Assembly (NCBI RefSeq): GCF_000223375.1
Contig: NC_017384.1
Span: forward strand, 248,001-312,000
Origin: Ketogulonicigenium vulgare WSH-001
Lineage (GTDB): Bacteria; Pseudomonadota; Alphaproteobacteria; Rhodobacterales; Rhodobacteraceae
Reading direction: 5' to 3'
Length of the DNA: 64,000 nucleotides
The position numbers and the translations under genes are program-made. Positions within the stretch are counted from its first letter, which is position 1; every line of letters begins with the position of its first letter. This document shows, piece by piece, positions 45,870 to 57,180 of the stretch. The notes under the pieces were generated by a model. It saw only the letters and a list, made by a program, of their open reading frames with translations. It made no database searches and was not told the origin of the DNA.

Positions 45870-47613
45870 AGACCGCACGACCCGAGGTCGCATAACCGCT
45901 GACCAGTTGATAATCCGCGTCAAACAGGTTCTCGACGCGCAGGCTGGCGGTGATCGCCGGGGTCAGTGCATGGGTCAGGGCCGCATTTGCCACGGTGTAA
46001 TCGGGCAGGCTGGTGCGGTCCGCGACATGGGTCACGTCAAAGCGGCCCGTGGTCAGATCGGTAAACTGCGCCGCAAAGCCAAGCATGATCTGCTGGCCCA
46101 CATGGGTCGTATATGCCGGATCGCTGTCGGTATAGGTATAGGACGCCAGCGCGCGCAGACCTTGTGCTAGCGCGAGTTCACCTTCCAACGTCACGCCCTG
46201 GCGATGCGTTTCGCCAGCAACCTGTTCATAGCTGGACGTGCCAAAGCCGATCAGATCCTCGATCTTCAGATCGAACAGCGTGGCGCGGATAAAGCCGCCA
46301 TAGGCCAGCGCATATTCCGCAGCGATCTCGGTCGAGGTCGAGGTTTCAGGCTGCAGGCCCGCATTGCCGAACGGCCCGTGCAGCTCGTAATTCGAGGGCG
46401 CGCGAAAGCCGTTGCCGATCTGTCCGCGTAGCGTCCAATCCGGCGCGAAACGCCAAGCCGCCGCCAGACGCGCACTATTAAAGCTGCCAAAATCCGAATG
46501 GTCATCGTGCCGCAGCGAGGCGCTGATATCCAACGTCTGGATCGGCGCATAGCGCAGTTCTGCAAAGGCGCCGGTGATGTCGGTCTTGCCCTCAGAATCG
46601 CCGTAACTGCCCGATTGGGTGTAATCCTCGCGGCTGTGATCGATGCCAAAGCTGATATCACCTGCCGCACCGATGGCGGTCGAGGCAACCCAAGCCAGAC
46701 GGTCGCGGGTGCCGGTATAGAAGATATCCGACCACGCCTCATAGTTGGCGCGCTCGATATTGAAGTGGCTGTAGGACAGCTCCTGATCGAGGCCAAAAGC
46801 GCTAAAGCCGGTGTAAAGGCGCAGGCCCTGAGTCTCGGATTTCGCGAGGTTATCGGCGTCGGCCATCGCGGGATAAGAATCGTCGTAATTCGCGCTGCTG
46901 CGACCGGCAAAGCCGGATGCGCCGATCACCGCGCCCTCTTGCAGGGCGTATTCAACGTTGAACGACAGACGGTTCGTTTCTGCGCCGTCATCCTCGGTGC
47001 CGCTGGCCGCGGCGGAGATACCGTCAGTGGCCAGATGCGTCAGCGTCACAGTGGTCGACAGGCGGTCATCGCGGTGGGTCGCGCCAAAGGTCAGCGCGCG
47101 GGTGTTGTGACTGCCATATTCGCTATCCACGCTGTAATGCGTGCCGTCCTCAGTTGCGCGGGCGGATTGGATATTGATCACGCCGCCCACGGCGCGCGCG
47201 CCGAATAGGGCGGATTGACTGCCCGGCAGCACCTCGATCCGACTAAGTCCGCCGGTTGTCAGGCTGGCAAAGTCAAAGGCGACCTGCGTGCCGGATGGGT
47301 CGGTGACCTCGATCCCGTCGATATAGACCGGCACGTATTTTTGCGATGCGCCGCGCAGGTTGAAAGTGGCAGCTTGGCCGTAACCGCCGCTGCGGGTCAG
47401 GTTAAACCCGGGGATCGTTTGCAGCACCTCCGACAGCGCGCGCTGGCCGCCTGCGGTGGCATCAGCGACCACATAGGGCAGGGCGCCGGTGCGGTTCGCC
47501 TCGACCGGCATCGGGCCGGACAGAATGATGATCGTGCCCAGATCGGTCTGCGCAGATGCAGCACCTGTCATCGCGATCAGTGCAAGCGTGGAAATTGTGG
47601 TCAGGGCTTTCAT
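45844..47613 (-). CDS. btuB: TonB-dependent cobalamin receptor BtuB
   Basis: This is a 589-residue outer-membrane receptor. ATG 47613 opens a signal peptide (LALIAMTGAASAQ). The plug domain begins with VVADATAGGQRALSEVLQTIPGF in part, then LRGASQKYVPVYIDGIEV and LFGARAVGGVINI. A beta-barrel follows, ending with a short strand and a terminal Phe (GLGARF). The size matches BtuB. It is the first gene of a btuB-F-C-D operon, about 138 bases downstream of a cobalamin riboswitch on the same strand. It imports vitamin B12 with TonB energy. The regulatory context makes the substrate assignment strong. Confidence 0.92.
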   Translation of the reverse strand: MKALTTISTLALIAMTGAASAQTDLGTIIILSGPMPVEANRTGALPYVVADATAGGQRALSEVLQTIPGFNLTRSGGYGQAATFNLRGASQKYVPVYIDGIEVTDPSGTQVAFDFASLTTGGLSRIEVLPGSQSALFGARAVGGVINIQSARATEDGTHYSVDSEYGSHNTRALTFGATHRDDRLSTTVTLTHLATDGISAAASGTEDDGAETNRLSFNVEYALQEGAVIGASGFAGRSSANYDDSYPAMADADNLAKSETQGLRLYTGFSAFGLDQELSYSHFNIERANYEAWSDIFYTGTRDRLAWVASTAIGAAGDISFGIDHSREDYTQSGSYGDSEGKTDITGAFAELRYAPIQTLDISASLRHDDHSDFGSFNSARLAAAWRFAPDWTLRGQIGNGFRAPSNYELHGPFGNAGLQPETSTSTEIAAEYALAYGGFIRATLFDLKIEDLIGFGTSSYEQVAGETHRQGVTLEGELALAQGLRALASYTYTDSDPAYTTHVGQQIMLGFAAQFTDLTTGRFDVTHVADRTSLPDYTVANAALTHALTPAITASLRVENLFDADYQLVSGYATSGRAVYAGLGARF

Positions 47614-47750
47614 GGCCCGGCCTCCTGTAGGGACGCGGGCGGGCCCGCGCCGATGTGCATATGCCGGGGTCAGCCGGCGGTGAATGTCACCGCACAAACG
47701 CGAATGCGCCGCCCTTTGATACGCGCCCCGCGACCAAAGTGGGTGATCCG

Positions 47751-47906
47751 ACTGGCAGGTCTCCTGGCTTTGCGGGTCGGGGCGGGGCACCGGCCTTCCC
47801 GGGGATACCCCAGTGGCAAATCGGACCCGCTCGCCGCTTACAGTTGCGGGGGCAGCCGCGGAGTTTCACCGCATTCCCTGTTCGGCCACGCATGTGGCAC
47901 CAGGCG
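47751..47906 (-). promoter_or_regulatory. Cobalamin riboswitch upstream of btuB
   Basis: On the minus strand the conserved elements appear in order: a 5' stem with TGGTGCC, GGGAATGCGGTGAAACTCCG, CTGCCCCCGCAACTGTAAG, GCCACTGG, GGGAAGG, and the B12 box AGCCAGGAGACCTGCC near 47754-47769. Together they are diagnostic of an adenosylcobalamin-sensing element that lowers expression when B12 is plentiful. The btuB start lies about 138 bases downstream, where the expression platform should be. Confidence 0.95.
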
Positions 47907-47942
47907 ATTGTCTTGTGACCTGCCGCGCGGGGCAAAGTCAAC

Positions 47943-47976
47943 AAAATGAAAGGCCCCGCGCAGGTCGCGCGGGGCC
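47943..47976 (-). terminator. Terminator behind carB
   Basis: A perfect 10-bp G+C-rich stem (47952-47961 with 47967-47976, GGCCCCGCGC/GCGCGGGGCC) has a 5-base loop. On the minus strand it is followed by TTTCATTTTGT. It lies 23 bases after the carB stop. Confidence 0.85.
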
Positions 47977-47998
47977 GCCCGTGTTCATTTGGCTGCAA

Positions 47999-50900
47999 TC
48001 AGGCCTGCAGCGCGCGGACGGTGATCTCGCCCTCTTCTCTCGCTTGGATCGCTTGCGCTGCGGCATTCGATCCGGCGGCGGTGGTGAAATACGGGATCTT
48101 GTCGTTCAGGGCGACGGCGCGGATCTCGCGGCTGTCCGAGATGGTCTGCGTGTTATCGGTGGTGTTCAGCACCAACGCGATATGGCCATCTTTCAGACGG
48201 TCAACGATGGTCAGACCGCCTTCATAGACCTTGTTCACGACGCCAGCCTCGACACCGTTTTCGCCCAGCCAGGTTTGGGTTCCGCGGGTCGCGATGATCT
48301 TGAAACCCAGATCCGTCAGGATCTGTGCGGCTTCCAGCATCAGCGCGCCTTTGTCGCTGTCCTTGATCGAGATGAACACCGTGCCGGATTTGGGCAGTTC
48401 AGTGCCCGCACCCATTTGCGCCTTCAGGAAAGCACGGGCAAAGCTACGGTCCCAACCCATGACTTCGCCGGTCGAGCGCATTTCCGGCCCCAGCAGCGTG
48501 TCGACACCGGGGAAGCGGGCAAAGGGCAGCACCGCCTCTTTCACCGAATACCAAGGCATGTTCGGATCGGCCAGCGTCAGCGGGTCGGCATAGGGCAGCG
48601 GGCTGTCGTAATCGGTTGCCTGCGGATAGGGCGCACGCAGCGGGAAGTTATCCAGCGGCTCGCCCGCCATCAGACGGGCCGCGATCGAGGCAATCGCGCT
48701 ATCCGTCGCCTTGGCCACAAACGGCACGGTGCGGCTGGCACGCGGGTTCACTTCCAGCAGGTAGACGACATCGTCCTTGACCGCGAATTGCACGTTCATC
48801 AGGCCGACCACGTTCAGCGCCATCGCCAGCTTTTCGGTCTGGGCGCGGATCTCGGTGATGATCTCGGCGCTCAGGGTATGGGGCGGCAGGCAGCAGGCGC
48901 TGTCGCCCGAATGGACGCCAGCTTCTTCGATATGCTGCATGATACCTGCAACATGCACACGGGTGCCATCGCACAGGGCGTCAACGTCAACCTCGGTCGC
49001 GCCCGCAAGATAGCTGTCCAGCAGCACGGGGCTGTCGCCCGACACCTGCACGGCGACGCGGATATAGCGGTTCAGCTGATCCATATCGCGCACGATTTCC
49101 ATCGCGCGGCCACCCAGCACGTAAGACGGGCGGATCACCAGCGGAAAGCCGATGCGGCCTGCGATTTCCAGCGCTTCGGCGTCCGAATGGGCGATGCCGT
49201 TGATCGGCTGTTTCAGACCGAGGTCTTCAACCAGCTTTTGGAAACGCTCGCGGTCTTCGGCCAGGTCGATGGCGTCGGGCGTTGTGCCGAGGATGGGGAT
49301 GCCCGCCTCTTGCAACTGGTTCGCCAGTTTCAGCGGCGTCTGGCCGCCGAACTGCACGATCACACCATGCAGCGTGCCGTTTTCCTGCTCGACGCGCAGG
49401 ATTTCCATGACGCTTTCAAAGGTCAGCGGCTCGAAATACAGGCGGTCCGAGGTGTCGTAGTCGGTCGAGACCGTCTCGGGGTTGCAGTTGATCATGATCG
49501 TCTCGTAGCCGACTTTCGACAGCGAGAAACAGGCGTGAACACAGCAATAGTCGAATTCGATCCCCTGACCGATGCGGTTCGGGCCACCGCCCAGGATCAC
49601 GACTTTCTTGCGATCCGAGGGACGCGCCTCGTCCTCGACCTCGCCCATGACGGGCATTTCATAGGTCGAATACATGTAGGGGGTCTGGGCTTCGAATTCG
49701 GCGGCGCAGGTGTCGATCCGCTTGAACACGGCGGTCACGCCCAGGTTCAGACGGGCGCGGCGCACGTTATCTTCGGTGCGGCCGGTCAGCTGTGCCAGAC
49801 GCGCGTCCGAGAAGCCGAGCATTTTCAATTCGCGCAGGCCAGCTTCGGTCACGGGCAGGCCATCGTGTTTTACGCGGGCTTCGGCGTCGATGATCTCGCG
49901 GATACGGTCAAGGAACCACGGGTCGAATTTGGTGACAGCGTTGATCTCGTCATTCGACAGGCCTTCGCGCATGGCCTGGGCGACGGTGCGCAGACGGTCG
50001 GGGGTGGCCTTTGCCAGTGCCGCAACGATGGCGGATTTCGCGGGCGCGCCGGGGATGGCGATCTCGTCAAAACCGGTCAGGCCGGTTTCCAGCGACGCCA
50101 GCGCCTTTTGCATCGATTCGTGGAAGGTGCGGCCGATGGCCATCACTTCGCCGACCGACTTCATGGCGGTGGTCAGCTCGGGCTTGCTGCCGGGGAATTT
50201 TTCAAAGGCAAAGCGCGGGATCTTGGTCACGACGTAGTCGATGGTCGGCTCGAACGAGGCGGGCGTGACTTTGGTGATATCGTTGTCCAGCTCGTCCAGC
50301 GTGTAACCCACTGCCAGTTTCGCCGCGATCTTGGCAATCGGGAAACCGGTAGCCTTCGAGGCCAGCGCGGACGAACGCGACACGCGGGGGTTCATCTCGA
50401 TCACGACCATACGGCCGTCCTCGGGGTTCACCGCCCATTGCACGTTCGAGCCGCCCGTCTCGACGCCGATCTCGCGCAGCACGGCGATCGAGCCGTTGCG
50501 CATGATCTGGTATTCTTTGTCGGTCAGCGTCAGGGCCGGGGCGACGGTGATGCTGTCGCCGGTGTGCACGCCCATCGGATCGACGTTCTCGATCGAGCAG
50601 ACGATGATGGCGTTATCCGCTTTGTCGCGGACCACTTCCATCTCGTATTCTTTCCAACCCAGCAGCGATTCATCGACCAGGATCTGACCCACGGGCGAGG
50701 CATCCATGCCGGTATGGCAGTAATGTTCGTATTCTTCGCGGTTATAGGCCACGCCGCCGCCGGTGCCGCCAAGGGTAAAGGCGGGGCGGATAATGGCGGG
50801 CAGGCCGATCTCTTCCAGCGCGTCCAGCGCGATGCGCACGCCGGCCTTCAGATCCTTGCGGCCATCAGCGCCCTTGGGGGCGGTGACGATGGTGGCCTTG

Positions 50901-51331
50901 GGGTTTTCCAGACCGATGCGGTCCATCGCTTCGCGGAACAGGGCGCGGTCTTCGGCCATTTCAATCGCGTTGCGGTTCGCGCCGATCAACTCGACGCCGA
51001 ATTTCTCCAACACGCCCATATCGGCCAGCGCCAGTGCCGTGTTCAGGCCGGTCTGGCCGCCCATGGTCGGCAGCAGCGCGTCGGGGCGCTCTTTCTCGAT
51101 GATCTTGGCGACGACCTCGGGGGTGATCGGCTCGATATAGGTCGCATCGGCCATTTCCGGGTCGGTCATGATCGTCGCGGGGTTCGAGTTCACCAGAACG
51201 ACGCGGTAGCCCTCTTCGCGCAGGGCTTTACAGGCTTGGGCACCGGAATAGTCAAATTCACAGGCCTGCCCGATGACGATGGGCCCCGCCCCAATGATCA
51301 TGATCGATTGGATGTCGGTTCTCTTCGGCAT
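47999..51331 (-). CDS. carB: Carbamoyl-phosphate synthase large subunit
   Basis: This is a 1,110-residue enzyme that makes carbamoyl phosphate from bicarbonate, ATP and glutamine-derived ammonia, for pyrimidines and arginine. The start is ATG 51331 with GAGGGG upstream ([21 protein letters not shown] in part). There are two homologous ATP-grasp halves: the first with [17 protein letters not shown] and [10 protein letters not shown], the second with [17 protein letters not shown] and [11 protein letters not shown]. The C-terminal MGS-like allosteric domain follows ([21 protein letters not shown]). Length is normal. The frame stays open upstream through the antisense of rpsA, which is an artefact. 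It is divergent from rpsA; carA is not here. Confidence 0.96.
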   Translation of the reverse strand: MPKRTDIQSIMIIGAGPIVIGQACEFDYSGAQACKALREEGYRVVLVNSNPATIMTDPEMADATYIEPITPEVVAKIIEKERPDALLPTMGGQTGLNTALALADMGVLEKFGVELIGANRNAIEMAEDRALFREAMDRIGLENPKATIVTAPKGADGRKDLKAGVRIALDALEEIGLPAIIRPAFTLGGTGGGVAYNREEYEHYCHTGMDASPVGQILVDESLLGWKEYEMEVVRDKADNAIIVCSIENVDPMGVHTGDSITVAPALTLTDKEYQIMRNGSIAVLREIGVETGGSNVQWAVNPEDGRMVVIEMNPRVSRSSALASKATGFPIAKIAAKLAVGYTLDELDNDITKVTPASFEPTIDYVVTKIPRFAFEKFPGSKPELTTAMKSVGEVMAIGRTFHESMQKALASLETGLTGFDEIAIPGAPAKSAIVAALAKATPDRLRTVAQAMREGLSNDEINAVTKFDPWFLDRIREIIDAEARVKHDGLPVTEAGLRELKMLGFSDARLAQLTGRTEDNVRRARLNLGVTAVFKRIDTCAAEFEAQTPYMYSTYEMPVMGEVEDEARPSDRKKVVILGGGPNRIGQGIEFDYCCVHACFSLSKVGYETIMINCNPETVSTDYDTSDRLYFEPLTFESVMEILRVEQENGTLHGVIVQFGGQTPLKLANQLQEAGIPILGTTPDAIDLAEDRERFQKLVEDLGLKQPINGIAHSDAEALEIAGRIGFPLVIRPSYVLGGRAMEIVRDMDQLNRYIRVAVQVSGDSPVLLDSYLAGATEVDVDALCDGTRVHVAGIMQHIEEAGVHSGDSACCLPPHTLSAEIITEIRAQTEKLAMALNVVGLMNVQFAVKDDVVYLLEVNPRASRTVPFVAKATDSAIASIAARLMAGEPLDNFPLRAPYPQATDYDSPLPYADPLTLADPNMPWYSVKEAVLPFARFPGVDTLLGPEMRSTGEVMGWDRSFARAFLKAQMGAGTELPKSGTVFISIKDSDKGALMLEAAQILTDLGFKIIATRGTQTWLGENGVEAGVVNKVYEGGLTIVDRLKDGHIALVLNTTDNTQTISDSREIRAVALNDKIPYFTTAAGSNAAAQAIQAREEGEITVRALQA

Positions 51332-51607
51332 GGCGTTCCCCTCGGCGGCTACGGCTGGATTCGTGATGAAAGCCGCCCATCCACAGGGGAGGGCGGTCAA
51401 ATTGTCCTGCCTTATAGACAGCGCGCCGCCCCGCGCAACCCCAAACGGGGGGAATCTTGCTGGAATCGGCGGCAAGCGGCAATCCGCAGTTGAAGCAGCC
51501 CGTAATTTCCGGTATGGCGCGCCCATCCGTAAGGGGCGCATGCCCCGCAAAAGACCGGCGGAGACAACCGCATGGCCAGAAAACACCCGTAAAGGATAGA
51601 CTGATTT

Positions 51608-53293
51608 ATGTGCGCTAAAACCACTATGGACGAATTCGAAGCCCTTCTGCAAGAAAGCTTCGAGATTGACACCCCCCAAGAGGGTTCGGTTGTCAAAGGT
51701 AAGGTCATTGCTATTGAAGCTGGCCAAGCCATCATCGACGTCGGCTACAAAATGGAAGGCCGCGTTGACCTGAAAGAATTCGCAAATCCCGGCGAAGCAC
51801 CGTCGATCAAGGTCGGCGACGAGGTCGAAGTTTACCTCCGTGCCGCTGAGAACGCCCGTGGCGAAGCCGTCATCTCGCGCGAGATGGCCCGCCGCGAAGA
51901 AGCCTGGGATCGCCTTGAAAAGGCATATGCATCCGAAGAGCGCGTCGAAGGCGCCATCTTTGGTCGCGTCAAAGGCGGCTTTACTGTCGATCTGGGCGGC
52001 GCTGTTGCGTTCCTGCCGGGCAGCCAAGTCGACGTGCGCCCCGTGCGCGACGCTGGCCCCCTGATGGGTCTGAAGCAGCCGTTCCAAATCCTGAAAATGG
52101 ACCGTCGCCGTGGCAACATCGTTGTCTCGCGTCGTGCAATTCTGGAAGAATCGCGTGCTGAACAGCGTGCAGAAGTCATCGGCAACCTGACCGAAGGTCA
52201 AGTGGTTGACGGCGTTGTCAAGAACATCACCGAATACGGTGCGTTCGTTGACCTGGGCGGCGTTGATGGCCTGCTGCACGTCACTGACATGGCATGGCGC
52301 CGTGTGAACCACCCGTCGGAAATCCTGTCGATCGGCGAGACCATCAAGGTCCAAGTCATCAAGATCAACAAGGAAACGCACCGCATCAGCCTCGGCATGA
52401 AGCAGCTGCAAGACGACCCGTGGCACTCGGTTGAAACCAAGTATCCGCTGGAATCGGTCCACACCGGCCGCGTCACCAACATCACTGAATACGGCGCCTT
52501 CGTTGAGCTGGAGCCCGGTGTTGAAGGTCTTGTCCACGTCTCGGAAATGAGCTGGACCAAGAAGAACGTGCACCCCGGCAAGATCGTTTCGACCTCACAA
52601 GAAGTCGAAGTCATGGTTCTGGAAATCGACAGCAGCAAGCGCCGCGTGTCGCTGGGCCTCAAGCAGACCCAACGCAACCCGTGGGAAGTCTTCGCTGAGA
52701 CCCATCCTGAGGGCACCAATGTCGAAGGCGAAGTCAAGAACATCACCGAATTCGGTCTGTTCATTGGTCTTTCGGGCGACATCGACGGCATGGTTCACCT
52801 GTCGGACCTGACCTGGGAAGGTCGTGGCGAGGATGTCATCGGCGACTACCGCAAGGGCGATGTCGTGAAGGCCAAGGTTCTGGAAGTCGACGTCGAGAAA
52901 GAGCGCATTTCGCTCTCGATCAAGGCGATGGACGAAGATCCCTTTGCGGATGCCGTTGACGGCGTGAAGCGCGGCTCGGTCATCACTGTCGAGGTCACCA
53001 AGATCGAAGACGGCGGTATCGAAGTCGAATACGAAGGCATGAAGTCGTTCATCCGTCGTTCGGACCTGTCGCGTGACCGCGCTGACCAGCGTCCCGAGCG
53101 TTTCTCGGTTGGCGACAAGGTCGACGTGCGCGTCACCAACGTCGACAGCAAGACCCGCAAGCTGGGTCTGTCGATCAAGGCACGCGAAATCGCTGAAGAA
53201 AAAGAAGCCGTCGAGCAATATGGCTCGTCCGAATCGGGCGCCTCGCTGGGCGACATCCTCGGTGCGGCTCTGAAGGTTGGTTCGAACAACTAA
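51608..53293 (+). CDS. rpsA: 30S ribosomal protein S1
   Basis: This is a 561-residue protein with six S1 RNA-binding domains at roughly 25-90, 105-175, 192-262, 277-348, 364-435 and 450-520. The recurring motif is [59 protein letters not shown] (each given in part). S1 unwinds and binds mRNA on the 30S subunit. AAAGGATAG precedes the ATG. Codon choice is strongly biased, as expected for a highly expressed gene. It ends at a strong terminator and is divergent from carB. Confidence 0.97.
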   Translation: MCAKTTMDEFEALLQESFEIDTPQEGSVVKGKVIAIEAGQAIIDVGYKMEGRVDLKEFANPGEAPSIKVGDEVEVYLRAAENARGEAVISREMARREEAWDRLEKAYASEERVEGAIFGRVKGGFTVDLGGAVAFLPGSQVDVRPVRDAGPLMGLKQPFQILKMDRRRGNIVVSRRAILEESRAEQRAEVIGNLTEGQVVDGVVKNITEYGAFVDLGGVDGLLHVTDMAWRRVNHPSEILSIGETIKVQVIKINKETHRISLGMKQLQDDPWHSVETKYPLESVHTGRVTNITEYGAFVELEPGVEGLVHVSEMSWTKKNVHPGKIVSTSQEVEVMVLEIDSSKRRVSLGLKQTQRNPWEVFAETHPEGTNVEGEVKNITEFGLFIGLSGDIDGMVHLSDLTWEGRGEDVIGDYRKGDVVKAKVLEVDVEKERISLSIKAMDEDPFADAVDGVKRGSVITVEVTKIEDGGIEVEYEGMKSFIRRSDLSRDRADQRPERFSVGDKVDVRVTNVDSKTRKLGLSIKAREIAEEKEAVEQYGSSESGASLGDILGAALKVGSNN

Positions 53294-53316
53294 TCAGCGC
53301 GACTTGTGCTAGCATT

Positions 53317-53351
53317 TGCCCCGCGGTCATCAGGCCGCGGGGCATTTTTTT
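53317..53351 (+). terminator. Rho-independent terminator behind rpsA
   Basis: A perfect 10-bp stem (53317-53326 with 53335-53344, TGCCCCGCGG/CCGCGGGGCA) with an 8-base loop is followed by seven T. It starts 23 bases after the rpsA stop. Confidence 0.95.
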
Positions 53352-53467
53352 GCCACAAGTCATTGAATCTTTGCCAAACACTACAAGATAAGGCAGGATA
53401 GTCTGATACTTGGATATCGCCCGCCCTGCGCCTAGCCGCCGCAATACCTGAGGGAGAGCCCCTAACG

Positions 53468-53749
53468 ATGATTCGTTCTGAACTGATCCAGAAAATTGCG
53501 GATGAGAATCCGCATCTATATCACCGCGATGTCGAAAATATCGTGAATACGATATTCGACGAGATTACCGAGGCGCTGGCCAAGGGGAATCGCGTTGAAT
53601 TGCGCGGTTTTGGCGCGTTTTCCGTGAAACATCGCGACTCGCGCACTGGCCGCAATCCCCGCACCGGCGATCCCGTCGATGTCGAGGAAAAGAGCGTTCC
53701 GTTCTTTAAGACCGGCAAACTGCTGCGTGACCGGCTAAACGGCAAGTAA
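53468..53749 (+). CDS. ihfB: Integration host factor subunit beta
   Basis: This is a 93-residue DNA-bending protein of the HU/IHF family. It has [21 protein letters not shown] (short: [12 protein letters not shown]), the arm region [14 protein letters not shown] and [12 protein letters not shown] with the intercalating Pro, then [15 protein letters not shown]. It pairs with IHF-alpha to bend DNA in recombination, replication and transcription. GGGAGA precedes the ATG. It stands between rpsA and lapA, a usual alphaproteobacterial order. Phage and island integration often needs IHF, but this copy is a core gene. Confidence 0.96.
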   Translation: MIRSELIQKIADENPHLYHRDVENIVNTIFDEITEALAKGNRVELRGFGAFSVKHRDSRTGRNPRTGDPVDVEEKSVPFFKTGKLLRDRLNGK

Positions 53750-53752
53750 CGG

Positions 53753-54115
53753 ATGCGCCTTATCCGTCTGGCCTTTTGGCTGATCGTCGCCGCTTGTCTG
53801 GTGGTGCTTGGTCTGGCGAATCGGGGTATGGTGACATTGCACGCCATACCCGCCGGCCTTGCGCAGGCCATCGGCATCCAGCCTACGATCCAAGTGCCGC
53901 TGTTCGTTGCCATTTTCTTTGGCGTTTTCGTCGGTCTGCTGGTCGGGTTTTTGTGGGAATGGATCCGCGAATACCCGGTGCGCGCCGCCGTTGCAAAGCA
54001 TCGCCAACAGCTGACTGCGCTGGATGACGAGGTGCAGCGTCTGCGCCGCGATACATCCGCAGGGCAGGGCGATGCCGAGATTCTGGCCCTGCTAGGTGCG
54101 TCAAAGTCGAAATGA
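53753..54115 (+). CDS. LapA family (DUF1049) membrane protein
   Basis: This is a 120-residue protein with two membrane segments: [19 protein letters not shown] near residues 6-24 and [21 protein letters not shown] near 50-70. A cytoplasmic coiled-coil tail follows ([19 protein letters not shown]). This is the lipopolysaccharide-assembly protein A (LapA) layout. In E. coli LapA/LapB regulate LPS synthesis; the role here is by family. It starts 3 bases after ihfB and overlaps trpF by 4 bases. Confidence 0.82.
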   Translation: MRLIRLAFWLIVAACLVVLGLANRGMVTLHAIPAGLAQAIGIQPTIQVPLFVAIFFGVFVGLLVGFLWEWIREYPVRAAVAKHRQQLTALDDEVQRLRRDTSAGQGDAEILALLGASKSK

Positions 54116-54744
54116 AAGCCTATGTGAAAATATGCGGTCTGCGCAGTGACGCGGATCTGCAGGCCGTGGCCGATGCGGGCGCCAGTTATGGCGGCTTTGT
54201 CTTTTTCGACAAATCCCCTCGCGCGATCACACCCGAAGCTGCGGGCGCATTGCATGTGCCTGCGGGCCTTCGGATGGTGGCGCTGGTCGTTGATGCCGAT
54301 GATGCGCTGCTGGACAAGATTACCCAACATGTCGCGCTGCATATGATCCAGCTCCATGGGCACGAAACCCCCGCCCGCGTGGCCGAGGTGCGGGCCCGTT
54401 ACGGTCTGCCGGTGATGAAAGTCCTCAGCATCGCGGGCGCCGAAGATCTGGCCGCCATCGCCGATTACGAAGATGTGGCCGATCAGATCATGCTGGACGC
54501 CAAGGCTCCAAAAGGCGCAACGCGCCCCGGCGGCAATGGCAATACCTTTGACTGGACGTTGCTGCAGGGGCGTCAGTGGCGCAAGCCATGGATGCTGGCG
54601 GGCGGCCTTACCCCCGATAACGTCGCGCAGGCCCGCGATCTGACCGGCGCGGTGCAGCTTGATGCCTCATCCAGCCTCGAATCATCCCCCGGCGTGAAAG
54701 ACCCCGTCCGCATCCGTGCCTTTGTCGCGGCGGCGCTGCGGTGA
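54112..54744 (+). CDS. trpF: Phosphoribosylanthranilate isomerase
   Basis: This is a 210-residue TIM-barrel enzyme catalysing the Amadori rearrangement in tryptophan synthesis. The catalytic Cys 8 is in VKICGLRS and the Asp is in QIMLDAKAP near 127. The phosphate-binding end is [11 protein letters not shown], and the C-terminal [15 protein letters not shown] is typical. It overlaps lapA upstream and a GNAT gene downstream by 4 bases each. Confidence 0.95.
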   Translation: MKAYVKICGLRSDADLQAVADAGASYGGFVFFDKSPRAITPEAAGALHVPAGLRMVALVVDADDALLDKITQHVALHMIQLHGHETPARVAEVRARYGLPVMKVLSIAGAEDLAAIADYEDVADQIMLDAKAPKGATRPGGNGNTFDWTLLQGRQWRKPWMLAGGLTPDNVAQARDLTGAVQLDASSSLESSPGVKDPVRIRAFVAAALR

Positions 54745-55184
54745 TCGCCTTTCGCGCGGCCCTCGAGGCTGACCTGCCCGCCATCGTCGCCATGCTGGCC
54801 GATGATGCGCTGGGCGCGACGCGTGAGGGGCAGGATATGGCGCCCTATATTCAGGCTTTGCGCGATATGCAGGGGCGCGATACCAGCGTCTATGTCGGCG
54901 TGCTGGAGGGCCGTATCGTCGCGACCTATCAGTTGATCGTGCAATACGGCCTGTCGCATCAGGGGCGGCGCGTGGCGGTGCTCGAGTCGGTGCGCGTCGA
55001 TGGCACGTTGCGCGGTCAGGGCCTGGGGGCGCAGCTGGTCGCGGATGCGGAAACGCGCGCCCGCGCTTTTGGTGCCAAGGTGTTGCAGCTGACAACGCAT
55101 AAAAGTCGCGCCCGCGCCCATGCTTTCTATGAGCGCCTTGGCTTTACCGCCTCGCACATTGGATATAAACGCGAACTGACCTGA
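54741..55184 (+). CDS. GNAT family N-acetyltransferase
   Basis: This is a 147-residue single-domain acetyltransferase. It has the acetyl-CoA loop [19 protein letters not shown] near 92-110 and the C-terminal [18 protein letters not shown]. It resembles small GNATs with a Q/R-x-x-G-x-G/A loop. It is inserted between trpF and trpB, overlapping trpF by 4 bases and 15 bases before trpB. The substrate is unknown; there is no evidence that it acts in tryptophan synthesis. Confidence 0.85.
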   Translation: MIAFRAALEADLPAIVAMLADDALGATREGQDMAPYIQALRDMQGRDTSVYVGVLEGRIVATYQLIVQYGLSHQGRRVAVLESVRVDGTLRGQGLGAQLVADAETRARAFGAKVLQLTTHKSRARAHAFYERLGFTASHIGYKRELT

Positions 55185-55199
55185 CAGGAGGGGCGCGCC

Positions 55200-56426
55200 A
55201 TGGCCGATACATTGATCAATAGTTTCATGACAGGGCCGGATGACAACGGTCGTTTCGGAGACTTTGGTGGGCGTTTCGTTTCCGAAACCTTGATGCCCGT
55301 CGTGCTTGCACTGCAGGCCGAATATGAAAAAGCCAAAACAGATCAGACCTTCTGGGACGAGATGGACGATCTGTGGTTCAACTACGTCGGCCGCCCCAGC
55401 CCGCTGTATTTCGCCGAGCGTCTGACAACCGCCCTTGGCGGTGCGAAAATCTATATGAAGCGCGAGGATCTGAACCACACCGGCGCGCATAAGATCAACA
55501 ACGTGCTGGGCCAGATCATTCTGGCACGTCGCATGGGCAAGACGCGGATCATCGCCGAAACCGGCGCGGGTCAGCACGGTGTTGCGACCGCGACCGTCTG
55601 CGCTAAATTCGGCCTGAAATGCATCGTCTATATGGGCGCCACCGACGTTGAACGTCAGGCCCCGAACGTGTTCCGTATGAAGCTGCTGGGCGCCGAGGTT
55701 ATTCCGGTGAAGTCGGGTCGCGGCACGCTGAAAGATGCGATGAACGACGCGATGCGCGATTGGGTGACCAACGTCCATGACACATTCTATTGCATCGGCA
55801 CGGTTGCCGGGCCGCATCCCTATCCCGCGATGGTGCGCGATTTCCAAGCCGTCATCGGCAAAGAGACGCGCGAGCAGATCCTGAAACACGAAGGCCGTCT
55901 GCCCGATACGCTGGTGGCGGCTGTGGGCGGTGGCTCGAACGCGATGGGGCTGTTCCACCCGTTCCTTGATGACGAGGCGGTCAAGATCGTCGGCGTCGAG
56001 GCGGGCGGCCACGGCGTTGACGACCGGATGGAGCATTGCGCCAGCCTGACCGGCGGGCGCCCGGGCGTGCTGCATGGCAACCGCACCTTCCTGCTGCAGG
56101 ATGAGGATGGCCAGATTTTGGAAGGCCATTCGATCTCGGCAGGCCTCGATTATCCGGGCATCGGGCCGGAACATGCCTGGCTGCATTCGATCGGCCGCGT
56201 GAAATACGAATCGATCACCGACGCCGAGGCGCTTGATGCCTTCCAAAAGTGCTGTGAATACGAGGGGATCATCCCCGCCCTCGAATCATCCCACGCACTG
56301 GCGCAGGTGATCAAAATGGCCCCCGGCCTGCCGCAGGACCATATCATCGTCATGAACCTGTCGGGGCGGGGCGATAAAGATATCTTCACCGTCGCCCGCC
56401 ACCTTGGGGTGGATATTCAGGCCTAA
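55200..56426 (+). CDS. trpB: Tryptophan synthase beta subunit
   Basis: This is a 408-residue PLP enzyme joining indole and serine. The PLP Lys 98 lies in HTGAHKINN, the catalytic Glu follows in AETGAGQHG, and the phosphate cup is [10 protein letters not shown] near 240. AGGAGG precedes the ATG. Length and motifs are standard for TrpB1. It is separated from trpA, which is on the other strand 2.7 kb away. Its stop is 8 bases from the convergent pth. Confidence 0.97.
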   Translation: MADTLINSFMTGPDDNGRFGDFGGRFVSETLMPVVLALQAEYEKAKTDQTFWDEMDDLWFNYVGRPSPLYFAERLTTALGGAKIYMKREDLNHTGAHKINNVLGQIILARRMGKTRIIAETGAGQHGVATATVCAKFGLKCIVYMGATDVERQAPNVFRMKLLGAEVIPVKSGRGTLKDAMNDAMRDWVTNVHDTFYCIGTVAGPHPYPAMVRDFQAVIGKETREQILKHEGRLPDTLVAAVGGGSNAMGLFHPFLDDEAVKIVGVEAGGHGVDDRMEHCASLTGGRPGVLHGNRTFLLQDEDGQILEGHSISAGLDYPGIGPEHAWLHSIGRVKYESITDAEALDAFQKCCEYEGIIPALESSHALAQVIKMAPGLPQDHIIVMNLSGRGDKDIFTVARHLGVDIQA

Positions 56427-56434
56427 GCGCTGCC

Positions 56435-57160
56435 CTAAATATTGCGGAATTTCGCAGCCAGTTTTTGCAGGGGGGAGAGGTTTTCTTCCCCCTCTTTTTT
56501 TGGCCCCTCGTTCTTTGCCTCAACCTTCCTTACCTCAACCGGCGCCGCGACCGGCTTTGGCGCAGCCTTGGGCGTGGTGGTCGAGGAACGCGGCGGGTTC
56601 AGCCGCAGGTTCACCGCATTCAGGAACCGTGCCTGATCGCCAGCCGCAAGCAGCGCCGCCCCGTCCGAAATGCCGCGCAGCATGTCGTCCAGCCATTGCT
56701 GATCGGCCTTGGCAAAGTCATGCAGCACATAGGAGGCCACCGCATCCTTATGCCCCGGATGCCCGACGCCCATGCGGACGCGATGATAAGCCTCGCCAAT
56801 ATGCCCGTGGATCGAGCGCAGGCCATTATGTCCCGCATGACCGCCGCCGGTCTTGGCCTTGATCCGGCCGGGGGCCAGATCCAATTCGTCATGGAACACC
56901 ACCACATCATCGGGGGTGAGTTTGTGAAAGCGCATGGCCTCGCCCACCGACTGGCCGGACAGGTTCATAAATGTCTCGGGTTTCAGCAGCAGCACCTTTT
57001 CATCGCCCAGCCGCCCTTCGGCGATCAGGCCCTGAAAACGCGCGCGAAAGGGCGTAAAGCCGTGATCGCCCGCAATATAATCCATCGCCATGAAGCCGAT
57101 GTTATGGCGGTTGCCGGCATATTTCGCGCCGGGGTTTCCAAGACCGACGAACAGTTTCAT
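56435..57160 (-). CDS. pth: Peptidyl-tRNA hydrolase
   Basis: This is a 241-residue enzyme that recycles peptidyl-tRNA. It shows FVGLGNPGAKYAGNRHNIGF with catalytic His 19, then KPETFMNLSGQSVGEA, HDELDLAPGRIKAKTGGGHAGHNGLRSI (read as HDELDLAPG and GGGHAGHNGLRS) and RMGVGHPG. The core ends near 185, and the last 55 residues are a Pro/Ala/Lys/Glu-rich tail, longer than in E. coli but common in alphaproteobacteria. It follows rplY, the usual pairing, with a terminator-like hairpin between them. Confidence 0.95.
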   Translation of the reverse strand: MKLFVGLGNPGAKYAGNRHNIGFMAMDYIAGDHGFTPFRARFQGLIAEGRLGDEKVLLLKPETFMNLSGQSVGEAMRFHKLTPDDVVVFHDELDLAPGRIKAKTGGGHAGHNGLRSIHGHIGEAYHRVRMGVGHPGHKDAVASYVLHDFAKADQQWLDDMLRGISDGAALLAAGDQARFLNAVNLRLNPPRSSTTTPKAAPKPVAAPVEVRKVEAKNEGPKKEGEENLSPLQKLAAKFRNI

Positions 57161-57180
57161 GGCAATCCTTCCTTAAAGAT

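Noticed and set aside
47813..51493. 1,226-codon plus-strand frame across btuB leader and carB
   Set aside because: It is the mirror of carB, with His/Gly/Arg-rich nonsense, and crosses the riboswitch and terminator.
51332..52573. N-terminal extension of carB to 1,524 codons
   Set aside because: The extra part is the antisense of rpsA; the conserved protein starts at ATG 51331 with its own ribosome site.
54573..56246. 557-codon minus-strand frame opposite trpF, GNAT and trpB
   Set aside because: Antisense of three firmly identified genes.
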